From Aquimarina megaterium XH134 (lineage in GTDB: Bacteria > Bacteroidota > Bacteroidia > Flavobacteriales > Flavobacteriaceae): a stretch of DNA of 64,000 nt. The notes under the pieces were generated by a model. It made no database searches, had not been told where the DNA came from, and worked only from the letters and a program-made list of their open reading frames with translations. This document shows, piece after piece, positions 1 through 9,800 of this stretch; position 1 is the stretch's first letter, and each line of letters begins with the position of its first letter. The stretch lies in contig NZ_JACB01000054.1 in NCBI RefSeq assembly GCF_000520975.1, forward strand, positions 1-64,000, given 5' to 3'. A program made the position numbers and the translations under genes.

Positions 1-29
1 TAATGAAGGGTTTTTTTTATGTAATAAAT

Positions 30-2255
30 CTATGATGCCTTTGAAATTGTAGTAGAAATATTCAATTCAATTTTCCTGAAAAACTCTTCACTTTTGTATG
101 GCTTTCTCATAAAATCACTGAAACCAGAATCTGAATTAAGTATTGCTTTTATAGTATCCTGAGTATCCGAGGCAGTCAACGCTATAATAGGCACATCAGA
201 ATTAAATTCTCTAATTATTTTAGTAGATTCCATCCCGCCCATATTTGGCATGTTTAAATCCATTAATATAAGATCATACTTTTTTTCCTTCACCATTTCG
301 ATCGCTATCAATCCATCATCAGCAATTTCAGAATAATATCCCTTTGTTTTAAGAATGTTTTGGGTAACTATTTGATTTATTTTATTATCCTCGACAATTA
401 GAATGTTATACTCTTTAGTGTTTAGTAATGAAATACAATTTTTGGTGTTATTTGATGTGTTATTTACTTCACTCACGGTATCAATTTCAAAAGAGACAGT
501 AAAATAAAATGTAGAACCTTCCCCTGGAGTACTTTTTAGTTTAATGTCTCCTCCATGAAGATCAACTAAGTTCTTAACTATATGTAACCCGAGACCAGTA
601 CCTGTAGTATGATCTTTAGAATTAGCCTGAGAAAATTTATCAAATATTATTTCTTGTTTGTCTAAAGGAATTCCTCTTCCGTCATCTTTTATTTCAAAAG
701 TTATTTCAACCATATTATCAGTAATAATTGGGTTTATAAAATTTAACCAAATGTTTCCTTTTTTAGTAAATTTATTAGCATTACTGATAAGGTTAATAAA
801 AATCTGAGATAACCTCACCGAATCTCCAATAAGCAAATTGGGAATATTAGGGTCGAAATTAAGATGCAAAGTATTTCCGTTTTTATCTGCTTGATATTCG
901 AATGAGTTTTTAATATCATCGGCTAGATTTTTAATATCATAAGTAGATTTGTCAAGACGTATTTCATAAGATTCCATTTTAGAAACCTGAAGTACATCAT
1001 TAATAAGGTTTAATAAATGATCTGCAGAAAACTTCATTAATTTTATAAACTTATGATTCTCTTCATCTTTAATACGTTCCATTAAGATTGATGATAACCC
1101 TACAACTCCATATAATGGAGTTCTGAGTTCATGACTAACAGTAGATATAAATTTTGTTTTTACAGCAGCTAGATGGTCAGATTTTTCTTTAGAAATTTTA
1201 AGTTGTTTATTTCGTAAAGCAAGGGATTTTCCGAGGATTTTTGTTTTTCTGTGGTTATAAATAAAGAAGCAAAAGAGTATTAAACATAAAAGAAGTAAAG
1301 AGACCGTAAAAATAGATATGGTCTTCGATTGTTGTGCTTTTTGAGTTTCTATAGTGTTTTTTTCTTCGCTTACAATTAGCTGTTTTTTATATTGTTCGGC
1401 TTCTAATTTTTCTATTTCGAGTGCAGTTTGATGATGCTTTGTATACTTTTTTAGAATTAGATATGCCTTATCTTCTTTTCCAATTTTAACCAATAAATCT
1501 TCATATTTTTTGTAAATGGTCATTGCCTGTCTAAACAACTGATTTTTTTCTGCAATGGTAGCAGCTAACTCATAATATTTTATAGCGGTACTATATTTTT
1601 TTTTACGATAATAATATTCGCCGTAGCTAGTATAGGTAGTGGCTAATTTTGATGGCTGTTGTTGTTGATCAATAAAGTATTTTTTACATTTTTCTAATAG
1701 ATGATATGCTTTATTGTAATTCTTTGTTTTTATATAAATATTCGCCAGGTTTAACGCTAAAATATGTTGCGAATTTTCATTTAAATCATCAGATTTTTCA
1801 TAGATATGTTTTATCCTCTTAAGAGCCTTTTTAGGTTTGTTAAATCCATTTATATATACTAGGGCAATATTGTTATTTATATCGATAGATAGTTCCTGAA
1901 ACCCTTCAAGTTCTTTTACAAATAATTCTGCAATTTTGTAGTTTTTAAGTGCTTCTTTATAATCTTTAGTCGAAAAGTGAATTTTTCCAAGCAAATTGTA
2001 GGAGTATCCTTTTAAATAATATTCTTGTTTAGGATTGAATTTTTCTGAAATATCAATTATCGTTTCAATAATCATTATACCATTGGCTCTTCTTATTGTT
2101 GAATTTAAATGGTCTTCGGTATGGATAATTGCATTTTCTAATTCCGAAAAAGACATTTCTTCATATTGTTGGGGGTATACAACAGAATAAAGCAAACTTA
2201 TACATAGTAAACATATGTAATGCTTCTTAATTTTGACAATCTTCATGTTCAGCAT
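30..2255 (-). CDS. TPR-containing hybrid sensor histidine kinase/response regulator
   Basis: A membrane-bound hybrid two-component kinase. The N-terminus is a signal-peptide-like segment. It is followed by tetratricopeptide repeats over about residues 60-250, a charged helical linker, and one membrane helix near residues 311-333. The HisKA box SHELRTPL has its phospho-acceptor His near residue 376. The ATPase domain shows an N box, DDGRGIP and GTGLGLHIVK. A C-terminal receiver has its acceptor Asp in LMDLNMP near residue 664. The TPRs are presumably periplasmic, so they probably sense through protein contact rather than a small ligand. There is no DNA-binding output domain, so signalling must pass to a partner. 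An alternative start three codons in (2246) gives a better signal peptide. Confidence 0.9.
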   Translation of the reverse strand: MLNMKIVKIKKHYICLLCISLLYSVVYPQQYEEMSFSELENAIIHTEDHLNSTIRRANGIMIIETIIDISEKFNPKQEYYLKGYSYNLLGKIHFSTKDYKEALKNYKIAELFVKELEGFQELSIDINNNIALVYINGFNKPKKALKRIKHIYEKSDDLNENSQHILALNLANIYIKTKNYNKAYHLLEKCKKYFIDQQQQPSKLATTYTSYGEYYYRKKKYSTAIKYYELAATIAEKNQLFRQAMTIYKKYEDLLVKIGKEDKAYLILKKYTKHHQTALEIEKLEAEQYKKQLIVSEEKNTIETQKAQQSKTISIFTVSLLLLCLILFCFFIYNHRKTKILGKSLALRNKQLKISKEKSDHLAAVKTKFISTVSHELRTPLYGVVGLSSILMERIKDEENHKFIKLMKFSADHLLNLINDVLQVSKMESYEIRLDKSTYDIKNLADDIKNSFEYQADKNGNTLHLNFDPNIPNLLIGDSVRLSQIFINLISNANKFTKKGNIWLNFINPIITDNMVEITFEIKDDGRGIPLDKQEIIFDKFSQANSKDHTTGTGLGLHIVKNLVDLHGGDIKLKSTPGEGSTFYFTVSFEIDTVSEVNNTSNNTKNCISLLNTKEYNILIVEDNKINQIVTQNILKTKGYYSEIADDGLIAIEMVKEKKYDLILMDLNMPNMGGMESTKIIREFNSDVPIIALTASDTQDTIKAILNSDSGFSDFMRKPYKSEEFFRKIELNISTTISKAS

Positions 2256-2567
2256 AGATTTTGGGGTATCTAAATATATTAAAAAAATACTAAATAATCA
2301 GTTTAAATGCATAAAATCATGATTAAAATAATATTTTAGCTTTATTTTTGTTTATTATTGTAGTCTTAAACTTACTTTTTGATGCAACTATCTAATTATA
2401 TATTTAGAATAACTACTATTGTAGTTGAACAGTATTTATATCAATTTTTTAATGAAATGAGATTGCCTTTAAATCAACCCATTCTAATCTTTTAGAGGAG
2501 AATAATAGCTTTTTAGGAAAGAATATGTAACCGATAAATGAGTATCGAACACTTTTAGTAACTAAAC
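2256..2567. other. Intergenic stretch, nothing recognised
   Basis: 312 bases between two minus-strand genes. It is very AT-rich, with no convincing ORF, no strong hairpin and no clear TAnnTTTG box on the minus strand. It presumably holds the promoter of the histidine kinase gene. Confidence 0.4.
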
Positions 2568-2996
2568 TTAATCACTAATGTATTCTTTATACTCTAAGAA
2601 AAACTCTTCAAGTTTATCCATGTTTTTTGATAAAAAAGCCATGGTTTCTGACCAAGTGTTCCTATTATGGATGCTTACATTATCTATCTCTACATATATA
2701 CGGGATATAACTTTACCACTATCAAGTTCGTAGAACTCATTATAGATAATATCTTCTATAAATTCACTGGTAAGAATCTTTTTTAAACTAATGAATTTAT
2801 CATAATAATATGCTTTGATTATCTTATCATAGGGTTCGATATCAATAGATACTTGGGCTTTTTTTGTAGTAAATGTAAATTTAAGGGTTACATCTTTGAT
2901 TTTGGTATTATACAATACCCACTTACGAGGGTATTCTTTACCAAAACTGGTCCAGAATTCCTGACGTATTTGTTTTGATTCTGATTTACTAAACAT
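2568..2996 (-). CDS. DUF4268 domain-containing protein
   Basis: A 142-residue soluble protein of the DUF4268 type. It shows the typical start with FWTSFG and a region rich in aromatic and acidic residues ending in EEFFLEYKEYI. The family has no established biochemical role; its fold is thought to be distantly nuclease-like, but I see no catalytic signature here. The start codon overlaps the stop of the upstream ZIP transporter by one base (TAATG), so it is translated as the last gene of a three-gene operon with the transporter and a methyltransferase. The family call comes from overall resemblance. Confidence 0.7.
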   Translation of the reverse strand: MFSKSESKQIRQEFWTSFGKEYPRKWVLYNTKIKDVTLKFTFTTKKAQVSIDIEPYDKIIKAYYYDKFISLKKILTSEFIEDIIYNEFYELDSGKVISRIYVEIDNVSIHNRNTWSETMAFLSKNMDKLEEFFLEYKEYISD

Positions 2997-3673
2997 TATA
3001 TAATATATGCTGTAACTGTAGCTATAAGAATAACCATAAGTTTTGTAATGTTAAATTTGTGGCCTTCATTACTTTCAAACAGAATTGTAGTAGACACGTG
3101 CAGAAATATACCAATAACTAATGCAGTAATTTCTTTATAATAATTCTGAATCATAGTAAAGTTTTCAGAAATGAAAGTACCCAGAGGGGTCATTAGCGCA
3201 AATAAAGTTAATGATATGATAATGACACTTTTTTTGATTTTGGTATTTAATAAAAAAGTTGTTAAAATCATGGCAATAGGAATTTTATGTATAATTATAC
3301 CTAATAAAATCCCATCTGTATGGTGTATCGGAAACCCTTCGAGAATGGCATGTAGACCTAAACTAATAAATAATAATTTTGGAATCCGACGAGTTTCTTC
3401 ATGAAGATGTATGTGTCCATGTTCTGCCCCTTTAGAGAAGTATTCTAATACTTTTTGAAGAAGAATACCAATCATAATCCAAACACCGGTACGTTTTGCA
3501 AAGAGATTATCTTCAAATACCTCTGGTAATAAATCGAAAATGGTGATCGCAAGAAGAAAAGCACCACTAAAAGCTAAAAGTAGTTTTAAGCTCTTTTGGT
3601 TAGAAGTTTTAAAAATAAAAACTAATAAAGCTCCTATAAATACAGCTGTTATGGATAATATATAGTTGTACAC
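2996..3673 (-). CDS. ZIP family metal transporter
   Basis: A 225-residue inner-membrane protein with about seven or eight hydrophobic helices, the size of bacterial ZIP carriers that bring in zinc or other divalent metals. A His-rich cytoplasmic loop (GAEHGHIHLHEE) lies before the conserved metal-binding helix HAILEGFPIHH, and a second helix contains HKIPIA. Together these are the classic ZIP H...E / H...P signature. The start is GTG and overlaps the TAG stop of the upstream methyltransferase by one base; the downstream DUF4268 gene overlaps its stop in the same way. Substrate specificity cannot be read from the sequence. Confidence 0.88.
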   Translation of the reverse strand: MYNYILSITAVFIGALLVFIFKTSNQKSLKLLLAFSGAFLLAITIFDLLPEVFEDNLFAKRTGVWIMIGILLQKVLEYFSKGAEHGHIHLHEETRRIPKLLFISLGLHAILEGFPIHHTDGILLGIIIHKIPIAMILTTFLLNTKIKKSVIIISLTLFALMTPLGTFISENFTMIQNYYKEITALVIGIFLHVSTTILFESNEGHKFNITKLMVILIATVTAYII

Positions 3674-4386
3674 TATTTAAAAATTAATATGAGTCTTGGC
3701 GAAGTAGTTTTATCAAATTTCTGAAGTTGATAATTGCCAAAAATATCCAACAAATTTACATTAGCATTTGTAAAGTAATTTTTAAAATCACTTAGTGTAA
3801 TGCTTTTAACACGTTCTGTAAATAAAAAATCCTCGTTATTATCTCTAAATCCAATTTCTTTAAAGATATATCCATCTTGATAGTATCTCTTAATATTGAA
3901 TAAAATGTTATTAACTTCTTTCGTTTCTTGGGCTACCAGATTCTGAATGATATAATCGACATTCATAAAATCAATAACACCGAATCCCTTTTCATTTAGG
4001 TTTGATTTAATAGCTCTAATCGTATTTAGATTATCCTCTTCCTTGTCAAAATAACCAAAACTAGTAAAAAGATTAAAAACAGCAGAGAATTTCTCAGAAT
4101 ATGGCTGACACATATCGTGCACCCTAAATTTTAACGTTTCGTTCTCAAATTGTGAAGCATATTCAATACTATTTTTAGAGAGATCTACACCAGTTACATC
4201 ATAACCTAATGTATTTAAATAGATACTATGTCTACCTTTACCACAAGCTAAATCCAGAATTTTTTCACCAGCTTCTAAGCTCAGATACTTAGTGATGTTA
4301 TCCATAAAGTCTTTAGCCTCAGTATGATCTCTATCTTTATATAAGATATGATAGTATGGTGTGTCAAACCATGATGCATACCACAT
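3673..4386 (-). CDS. Class I SAM-dependent methyltransferase
   Basis: A Rossmann-fold methyltransferase of about 237 residues. The SAM-binding motif I reads ILDLACGKGRHS and is followed by the acidic motif II region GYDVTGVDLS. The substrate is unknown. The conserved family start MWYASWFDTPYYH points to the ATG at 4384-4386; a second ATG lies at 4402-4404. The minus-strand promoter box at 4411-4418 places transcription start next to 4404, so the leader would be about 18 bases for the chosen start and absent for the longer one. It is the first gene of an operon with the ZIP transporter and the DUF4268 gene, joined by one-base overlaps. Confidence 0.85.
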   Translation of the reverse strand: MWYASWFDTPYYHILYKDRDHTEAKDFMDNITKYLSLEAGEKILDLACGKGRHSIYLNTLGYDVTGVDLSKNSIEYASQFENETLKFRVHDMCQPYSEKFSAVFNLFTSFGYFDKEEDNLNTIRAIKSNLNEKGFGVIDFMNVDYIIQNLVAQETKEVNNILFNIKRYYQDGYIFKEIGFRDNNEDFLFTERVKSITLSDFKNYFTNANVNLLDIFGNYQLQKFDKTTSPRLILIFK

Positions 4387-4410
4387 TGTTGAATCTTTTA
4401 GCATAGGGCG

Positions 4411-4418
4411 CAAAATTA
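4411..4418 (-). promoter_or_regulatory. Bacteroidota -7 promoter box
   Basis: On the minus strand this reads TAATTTTG, a perfect match to TAnnTTTG, ending seven bases before the first ATG of the methyltransferase gene. I see no good -33 element. It would give a leaderless or very short-leader transcript. Confidence 0.5.
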
Positions 4419-4510
4419 GTGTATTTTTACGGTTTAATTATAGAAGTCGTTTAAAGTTTTAAACCTTTACACTTAAAAATTTAAATACCTTCGTGTCGAA
4501 AAAGAAAATA

Positions 4511-5668
4511 GTGAGTAATTCGTTTAAAATGGTTGCCAAAACCCTTTATGGTTTTGAAGAAGTTCTAGCAAGTGAACTTAGAAAAATAGGTGCTCAAAAA
4601 GTAGAAATTGGGAATCGTATGGTAAGTTTTTATGGGGACACAGGCTTTATGTATAAAGCAAATTTATGTTTGAGAACTGCAGTAAAAATCTTAAAACCAA
4701 TTACTTCCAAAAGAGTAAGAAACGAAAATGATATATATAATTTTATTCAAAGTATACGGTGGCAAGAGTATTTAAGTTTAGAAGATACTTTTGCTATTTC
4801 GGCCACAGTTAATTCTACTATTTTTAGCCATTCTAAGTTTATTGCATTAAAGACAAAAGATGCGATTGTAGATCAGTTTAGAAAAGAAACAGGGGAGAGA
4901 CCAAATGTAGATACAGAATACCCTGATCTTTCGATTGATATTCATATTCAACGTGATCTGTGTACAGTGTCATTAGATAGTTCTGGAGGATCATTACATC
5001 ATAGAGGATATCGTACAGCTACCAATATTGCTCCAATTAATGAAGTTTTGGCAGCTGGCTTGTTATTACTTTCTGGTTGGGATGGGCAAAGTGATTTTTT
5101 AGACCCTATGTGTGGTAGTGGTACAATGGCTATCGAAGCTGCGATGATTGCTTGTAATATTCCGGCAAATATAAACCGTAAAGAGTTTGCTTTCGAAAAA
5201 TGGTTAGATTGGGATTTAGATCTATTTGAAAAAATAGAGGAAGCTTGTCTAAATAAAACCAGAGATTTTCATCATTCCATAATCGGGATAGATAAAGAAT
5301 ATTCGGCCGTAAGAAAAGCAAATGTAAATGTAGAAAATGCTAATCTTACTGATTTTATAAAAATAAAAGAAGGAGATTTCTTTGAATCTACAAAAGAAGT
5401 AGAAGGACCACTTCATATTGCATTTAATCCTCCTTATGATGAACGATTAGAAGTAAATATAGAAGAATTTTATTCGCAAATAGGAGATACATTGAAACAA
5501 AATTATCCAGGTACCAATGCCTGGTTTATTACTGCAAATCTTGAAGCCTTAAAACATGTTGGACTTCGACCATCTAGAAAAATAAAAGTCTTTAATGGAA
5601 AATTAGAAGCTCGATTAGTTAAATATGAAATGTATGCAGGAAGTAAAAAGGCAAAATATAAGAATTGA
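4511..5668 (+). CDS. THUMP domain class I SAM-dependent RNA methyltransferase (RlmL/Trm14-like)
   Basis: Probably a 23S rRNA or tRNA guanine-N2 methyltransferase. The N-terminal region beginning KTLYGFEEVLASELRKIGA leads into a THUMP RNA-binding domain over the first 160 residues or so. The catalytic domain has the SAM motif DPMCGSGTMAIEAA and the amino-methyltransferase motif NPPY (FNPPYDERL). At about 385 residues it matches the short, single-catalytic-domain form. Start choice is uncertain: in-frame candidates are GTG 4493, GTG 4511 and ATG 4529. A promoter-like TACCTTCG at 4486-4493 argues against 4493. It converges with the Fur-type gene with only three bases between stops. Confidence 0.88.
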   Translation: MSNSFKMVAKTLYGFEEVLASELRKIGAQKVEIGNRMVSFYGDTGFMYKANLCLRTAVKILKPITSKRVRNENDIYNFIQSIRWQEYLSLEDTFAISATVNSTIFSHSKFIALKTKDAIVDQFRKETGERPNVDTEYPDLSIDIHIQRDLCTVSLDSSGGSLHHRGYRTATNIAPINEVLAAGLLLLSGWDGQSDFLDPMCGSGTMAIEAAMIACNIPANINRKEFAFEKWLDWDLDLFEKIEEACLNKTRDFHHSIIGIDKEYSAVRKANVNVENANLTDFIKIKEGDFFESTKEVEGPLHIAFNPPYDERLEVNIEEFYSQIGDTLKQNYPGTNAWFITANLEALKHVGLRPSRKIKVFNGKLEARLVKYEMYAGSKKAKYKN

Positions 5669-5671
5669 CTT

Positions 5672-6052
5672 CTAGCTAATACACATATCACAAATTCCTA
5701 TCATGAGGAATTGAGTCTCTTGTATTTCAAAGTTTTTAAGTTCTGGAACATCTATTTCATAAGGCAAACAAGTTACTTTTTTACAAGATTTGCATTGAAA
5801 ATGAATATGATTATGCATTTCGTGTTTGATATTACAATCATTACAAAGTGCATAATAAGCTTTGCCGTCCTCGCCAGTTACAAAATGTACTTTCCCTTTT
5901 TCAGCAAAACGTTCTAAGATTCTATATACGGTAGTTTTATTAACCTTTATAGGCATTGCTTTTAAAATAGCCTCTACAGACATAGTATGCTTGGCGTTTG
6001 TAAGTATATCAATAACGAAATCTTGTTTTTGCGTATTTCTTGTTTTTTTCAT
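5672..6052 (-). CDS. Fur family transcriptional regulator (Zur-like)
   Basis: A 126-residue metal-dependent repressor. The N-terminal winged helix includes VNKTTVYRILERF. The C-terminal dimerisation part carries a His-rich stretch (HEMHNHIHF) and two structural zinc pairs, CKSC (Cys87/Cys90) and CDMC (Cys121/Cys124), plus Cys70 and Cys73. Flavobacterial proteins of this type next to MerC-domain genes are usually treated as zinc regulators. A perfect 13-bp palindrome lies 40 bases upstream of the start, between this gene and the divergent merC-like gene, and is a good candidate operator for self-regulation. Which metal is sensed cannot be proved from the sequence. Confidence 0.88.
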   Translation of the reverse strand: MKKTRNTQKQDFVIDILTNAKHTMSVEAILKAMPIKVNKTTVYRILERFAEKGKVHFVTGEDGKAYYALCNDCNIKHEMHNHIHFQCKSCKKVTCLPYEIDVPELKNFEIQETQFLMIGICDMCIS

Positions 6053-6091
6053 CCTTAAAGCATAATTGAAAACTATATTTTTTGTATTATT

Positions 6092-6104
6092 GCAACATTG
6101 TTGC
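6092..6104. promoter_or_regulatory. Candidate Zur/Fur operator palindrome
   Basis: GCAACATTGTTGC is a perfect inverted repeat with 5-base arms around a 3-base centre. It sits in the 230-bp divergent region, 40 bp from the Fur-family start and about 180 bp from the MerC-domain start. Size and symmetry suit a Fur-superfamily dimer site. Confidence 0.55.
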
Positions 6105-6282
6105 TTTAGTGTAATTCAATATTGAAAATTACAAAAAAAATCTGATTGCTATTGTACCAGTTTTTTAGTTATAATAAAAAAAGTATTTCATGTTGGGGGT
6201 AACAATAGTGAAGAATTAAGCGACTGTTTTTCTAAAAAAAATAAGGATACGATCTATAGCAATTGATCAATTTTATATTATT

Positions 6283-6687
6283 ATGATACATAAAACAATA
6301 CGTGTAAATTGGGATTTCATAGGGTTTTCTACATCATTTTTGTGTATGCTTCATTGTATACTTTTGCCTATATGTATAACTCTTTTCCCTTTGATGGGAC
6401 TTGTTTTTTTAACTGATGAATTCTACGAGTTTTTTTTAATAGGAGCCAGCATGATGATTGCAATGTTTGCAATGTATAATGGATACAAAAAATACCACGG
6501 TAAATCATTGCCAGCTTTTCTGTTTATAACAACATTAATCCTTTTTAGTATTGGGTTTATAATAGAAAATCATTCAGTAGAAAAAATATTACATTTCTTA
6601 GGAACAGGTTCTTTGATAATCGCTCATTATTATAATTGGAAATTTACAAAAGATTATAAAAGTTGTAAGATTAAACAAAGACATTAA
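6283..6687 (+). CDS. MerC domain-containing membrane protein
   Basis: A 134-residue inner-membrane protein with four hydrophobic helices. The MerC-like signature is in helix 1: FSTSFLCMLHCILLPI, with the Cys and His residues typical of the family. MerC was named from mercury uptake, but chromosomal flavobacterial copies are not part of a mer operon and more likely handle zinc or another soft metal. It is divergent from the Fur/Zur-type regulator and shares a palindromic site with it, which supports metal-responsive control. No mercuric reductase or MerR gene is nearby. Confidence 0.82.
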   Translation: MIHKTIRVNWDFIGFSTSFLCMLHCILLPICITLFPLMGLVFLTDEFYEFFLIGASMMIAMFAMYNGYKKYHGKSLPAFLFITTLILFSIGFIIENHSVEKILHFLGTGSLIIAHYYNWKFTKDYKSCKIKQRH

Positions 6688-6884
6688 CTATAGTAGAATC
6701 ATTACTACCTAAGATCATTTATTTTCTTTTTAAGCTTTGAAAGCTAGTAATATAAAACTGAAATGAGGAAAATATAAATATGTAAAATAATATTTGTACA
6801 CTTTTATGTTTTTGTTAAGAGATTATTATTGAAATAACAATAATTTTCTACTTCTTTTTGAAGCTAACCATCAATTATATTCTC

Positions 6885-9800
6885 ATGAAAACAAAATTCA
6901 CACAATTCTTTTTCATACTATTTTTGTTTGCATTTACTGTTTCAATCTACGGGCAGCGTGCTAAAGCAAAACAAGAAATATCCACTGCATTATCAGATTC
7001 AGTATTCTCTGGATTAAAATTAAGAAACATAGGCCCGGCTTTTATGTCTGGTAGAATAGCAGATGTTGCGATTCATCCTAAAAACGAAAGTATTTGGTAT
7101 GTCGCTGTTGGTTCGGGAGGAGTATGGAAAACGGTAAACTCAGGAACTACCTGGAAACCAATATTTGATGATCAAACATCATATTCTATTGGTTGTGTGG
7201 CTATAGATCCTGTAAATCATAATACGATCTGGGTTGGTACTGGCGAGAATGTAGGAGGGCGTCATATGGGATATGGAGATGGTATCTATCGCAGCGATGA
7301 TGGGGGAGCTTCATGGGCCAATATGGGATTAAAAGCATCAGAACATATTTCTAAAATTATTATACATCCAGAAAACTCTAATGTAATTTGGGTAGCTGTT
7401 CAAGGCCCTCTATGGAAAAAAGGAGGAGATCGAGGGTTATATAAATCTATTGATGGTGGAAAAACATGGAAAAAAACATTAGGAGATGATACCTGGGTGG
7501 GTGTTACCGATTTGGTTATAGACCCCAGAAATCCAGATCAACTTTATGCAGCTACATGGCAGAGACATCGTACAGTTGCTGCTTATATGGGAGGAGGCCC
7601 GGGATCAGGATTGCATCGTAGTACAGATGGAGGTGAAACATGGGAAAGACTCAAAAATGGACTTCCTAAGTCCTGGATGGGGAAGATAGGATTAGCGATT
7701 TCACCACAACAACCCGATATTTTATATGCAGCTATTGAATTAGATCGAAGAACCGGAGGAGTATACCGTTCTGCAGATCGTGGTACTACCTGGGAAAAAC
7801 AATCTAATGCTGTTGCAGGGGCTACAGGACCACATTATTACCAGGAATTATATGCATCGCCTCACCATTTTGAAAGGCTATACCTGGTAGATAATACGAT
7901 GCAAATCTCTGTAGATGGAGGGAAAACGTTTACAAGAATGAATGAAGAGCATAAGCATGGCGATAATCATGCTATAGCCTTTAAAAAAGAAGACCCTGAT
8001 TATCTTTTGGTAGGAACAGATGGAGGGCTGTATGAAACTTTTGATCTTACTAAAAATTGGAGGTTTATAGAAAACCTTCCGGTAACACAATATTATAAAG
8101 TGGCTGTAGATGATTCTGAACCTTTTTACAATATTTATGGAGGAACCCAAGATAATAGTACACAGGGAGGACCATCACGAACCGATAACTTGCATGGAAT
8201 TCAAAATTCTGACTGGAAGATTGTACTAAATTGGGATGGTCATCAACCCGCTACAGAACCTGGCAACCCTAATATTATGTATGCAGAACGCCAAGAAGGA
8301 AATTTAACTCGTGTAGATCTAAGTACAGGAGAAGTGATTGATATCCAACCCCAACCTGGAGCAGAAGAGGATTTTGAGCGGTTTAATTGGGATGCACCGA
8401 TCTTGGTGAGTGCTCATGACCCTTCTCGTATCTATTTTGCTTCTCATCGTGTATGGAAATCTGATAATAGAGGAGATAAATGGAAAGCTATATCAGGAGA
8501 TTTAACCAAAAATCAGGAAAGAATAGAATTGTCTATTATGGGTAAAAAACAATCATGGGATGCACCTTGGGATTTCTTGGCGATGTCTAATTATAATACA
8601 ATCACTTCGATAGCAGAATCTCCAAAACAAGAAGATGTACTTTATGCAGGGACTGATGATGGGATTATTCAAGCAACAGAAAATGGAGGGAATAATTGGC
8701 GAAAAATTGATGTAGGCACACTGCCTGGAGTTCCCGCAACAGCATTTGTTAATGATATTAAGGCAGATCTTTTTGATGCAAACACAGTATATGTAGCTCT
8801 TGATAATCATAAATACGGAGATTTTAATCCTTATTTGGTAAAGAGTACTGATAATGGAAGAACATGGAAATCTATAAAAGGAAATCTTCCGAAAAAGACA
8901 TTGGTGTGGAGAATTGTTCAGGATCATGTACAACCTAATCTTTTGTTTGCAGCTACAGAATTTGGAATTTATTTTACTATAAATGGAGGTAATCGTTGGG
9001 TAAAACTGAAAGGAGGCGTACCTACAATTTCTTTTCGTGATTTGGTAATTCAACGTAAAGAGAATGATCTAGTAGGAGCTTCTTTTGGGAGAGGTTTTTT
9101 CGTATTTGATGATTTTTCTCTTTTAAGAAATATTTCTGAAGATAAACTGAAAGAAGAAGCCACACTATTCCCAACCAGAGATGCATGGTGGTACATCCCA
9201 AGACCTAGTTTAAGTTTTGATGATAAAAAAGGTAGCCAGGGAGCTTCGCATTATGTGGCTCCTAATCCAGATTTTGGAGCTGTATTGACATACTACTTAA
9301 AAGATGGGTTAAAAACCAGTAAAGAAAACCGACAAGAGATAGAGAAAAAGAATAAAGGAAAAAATATTGCTTTTCCTGGATGGAATAATGTAGAAGCAGA
9401 GCGTACAGAAAACAAACCTCGTATACTATTGGCAATAACAAATAGCTCGGGAAAGACCATTCGTAGAATTGAAGGACCTGTTACATCTGGTTTTCATAGA
9501 GTAGCATGGGATTTACGATATCCAGCTACAAATGCAATTTTTTTAGAGAAACAAGAAAACTCATACGGATCTCCTCGTGGATTTATGGTTGCTCCGGGAC
9601 AGTATACAGCTACATTATCCAAAGTTGTAAATGGAAAAGTAACTCAGCTTTCAGACCCTATTTCTTTTATGGTTAAGCGCATGCACAATGGTACATTAAA
9701 GGGGGCGACACTTGAAAAAGTGACAACATTCTGGAGAAGTTATGAAAATACTATTGGTAGAGTTTCTGCTTTAAATATGAAAATTAATAAAGCAGGAAAG

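Noticed and set aside
6283..6687. A mercury-resistance operon, suggested by the MerC domain
   Set aside because: No merA, merT, merP or merR nearby; the adjacent regulator is of Fur/Zur type.
6858..6884. A TTG start extending the BNR protein upstream
   Set aside because: The ATG at 6885 begins a clean signal peptide; the extension adds nine residues that would mask it.
8553..9053. A 166-codon minus-strand frame inside the BNR-repeat gene
   Set aside because: Cys- and Ile-rich antisense translation of a well-supported gene.
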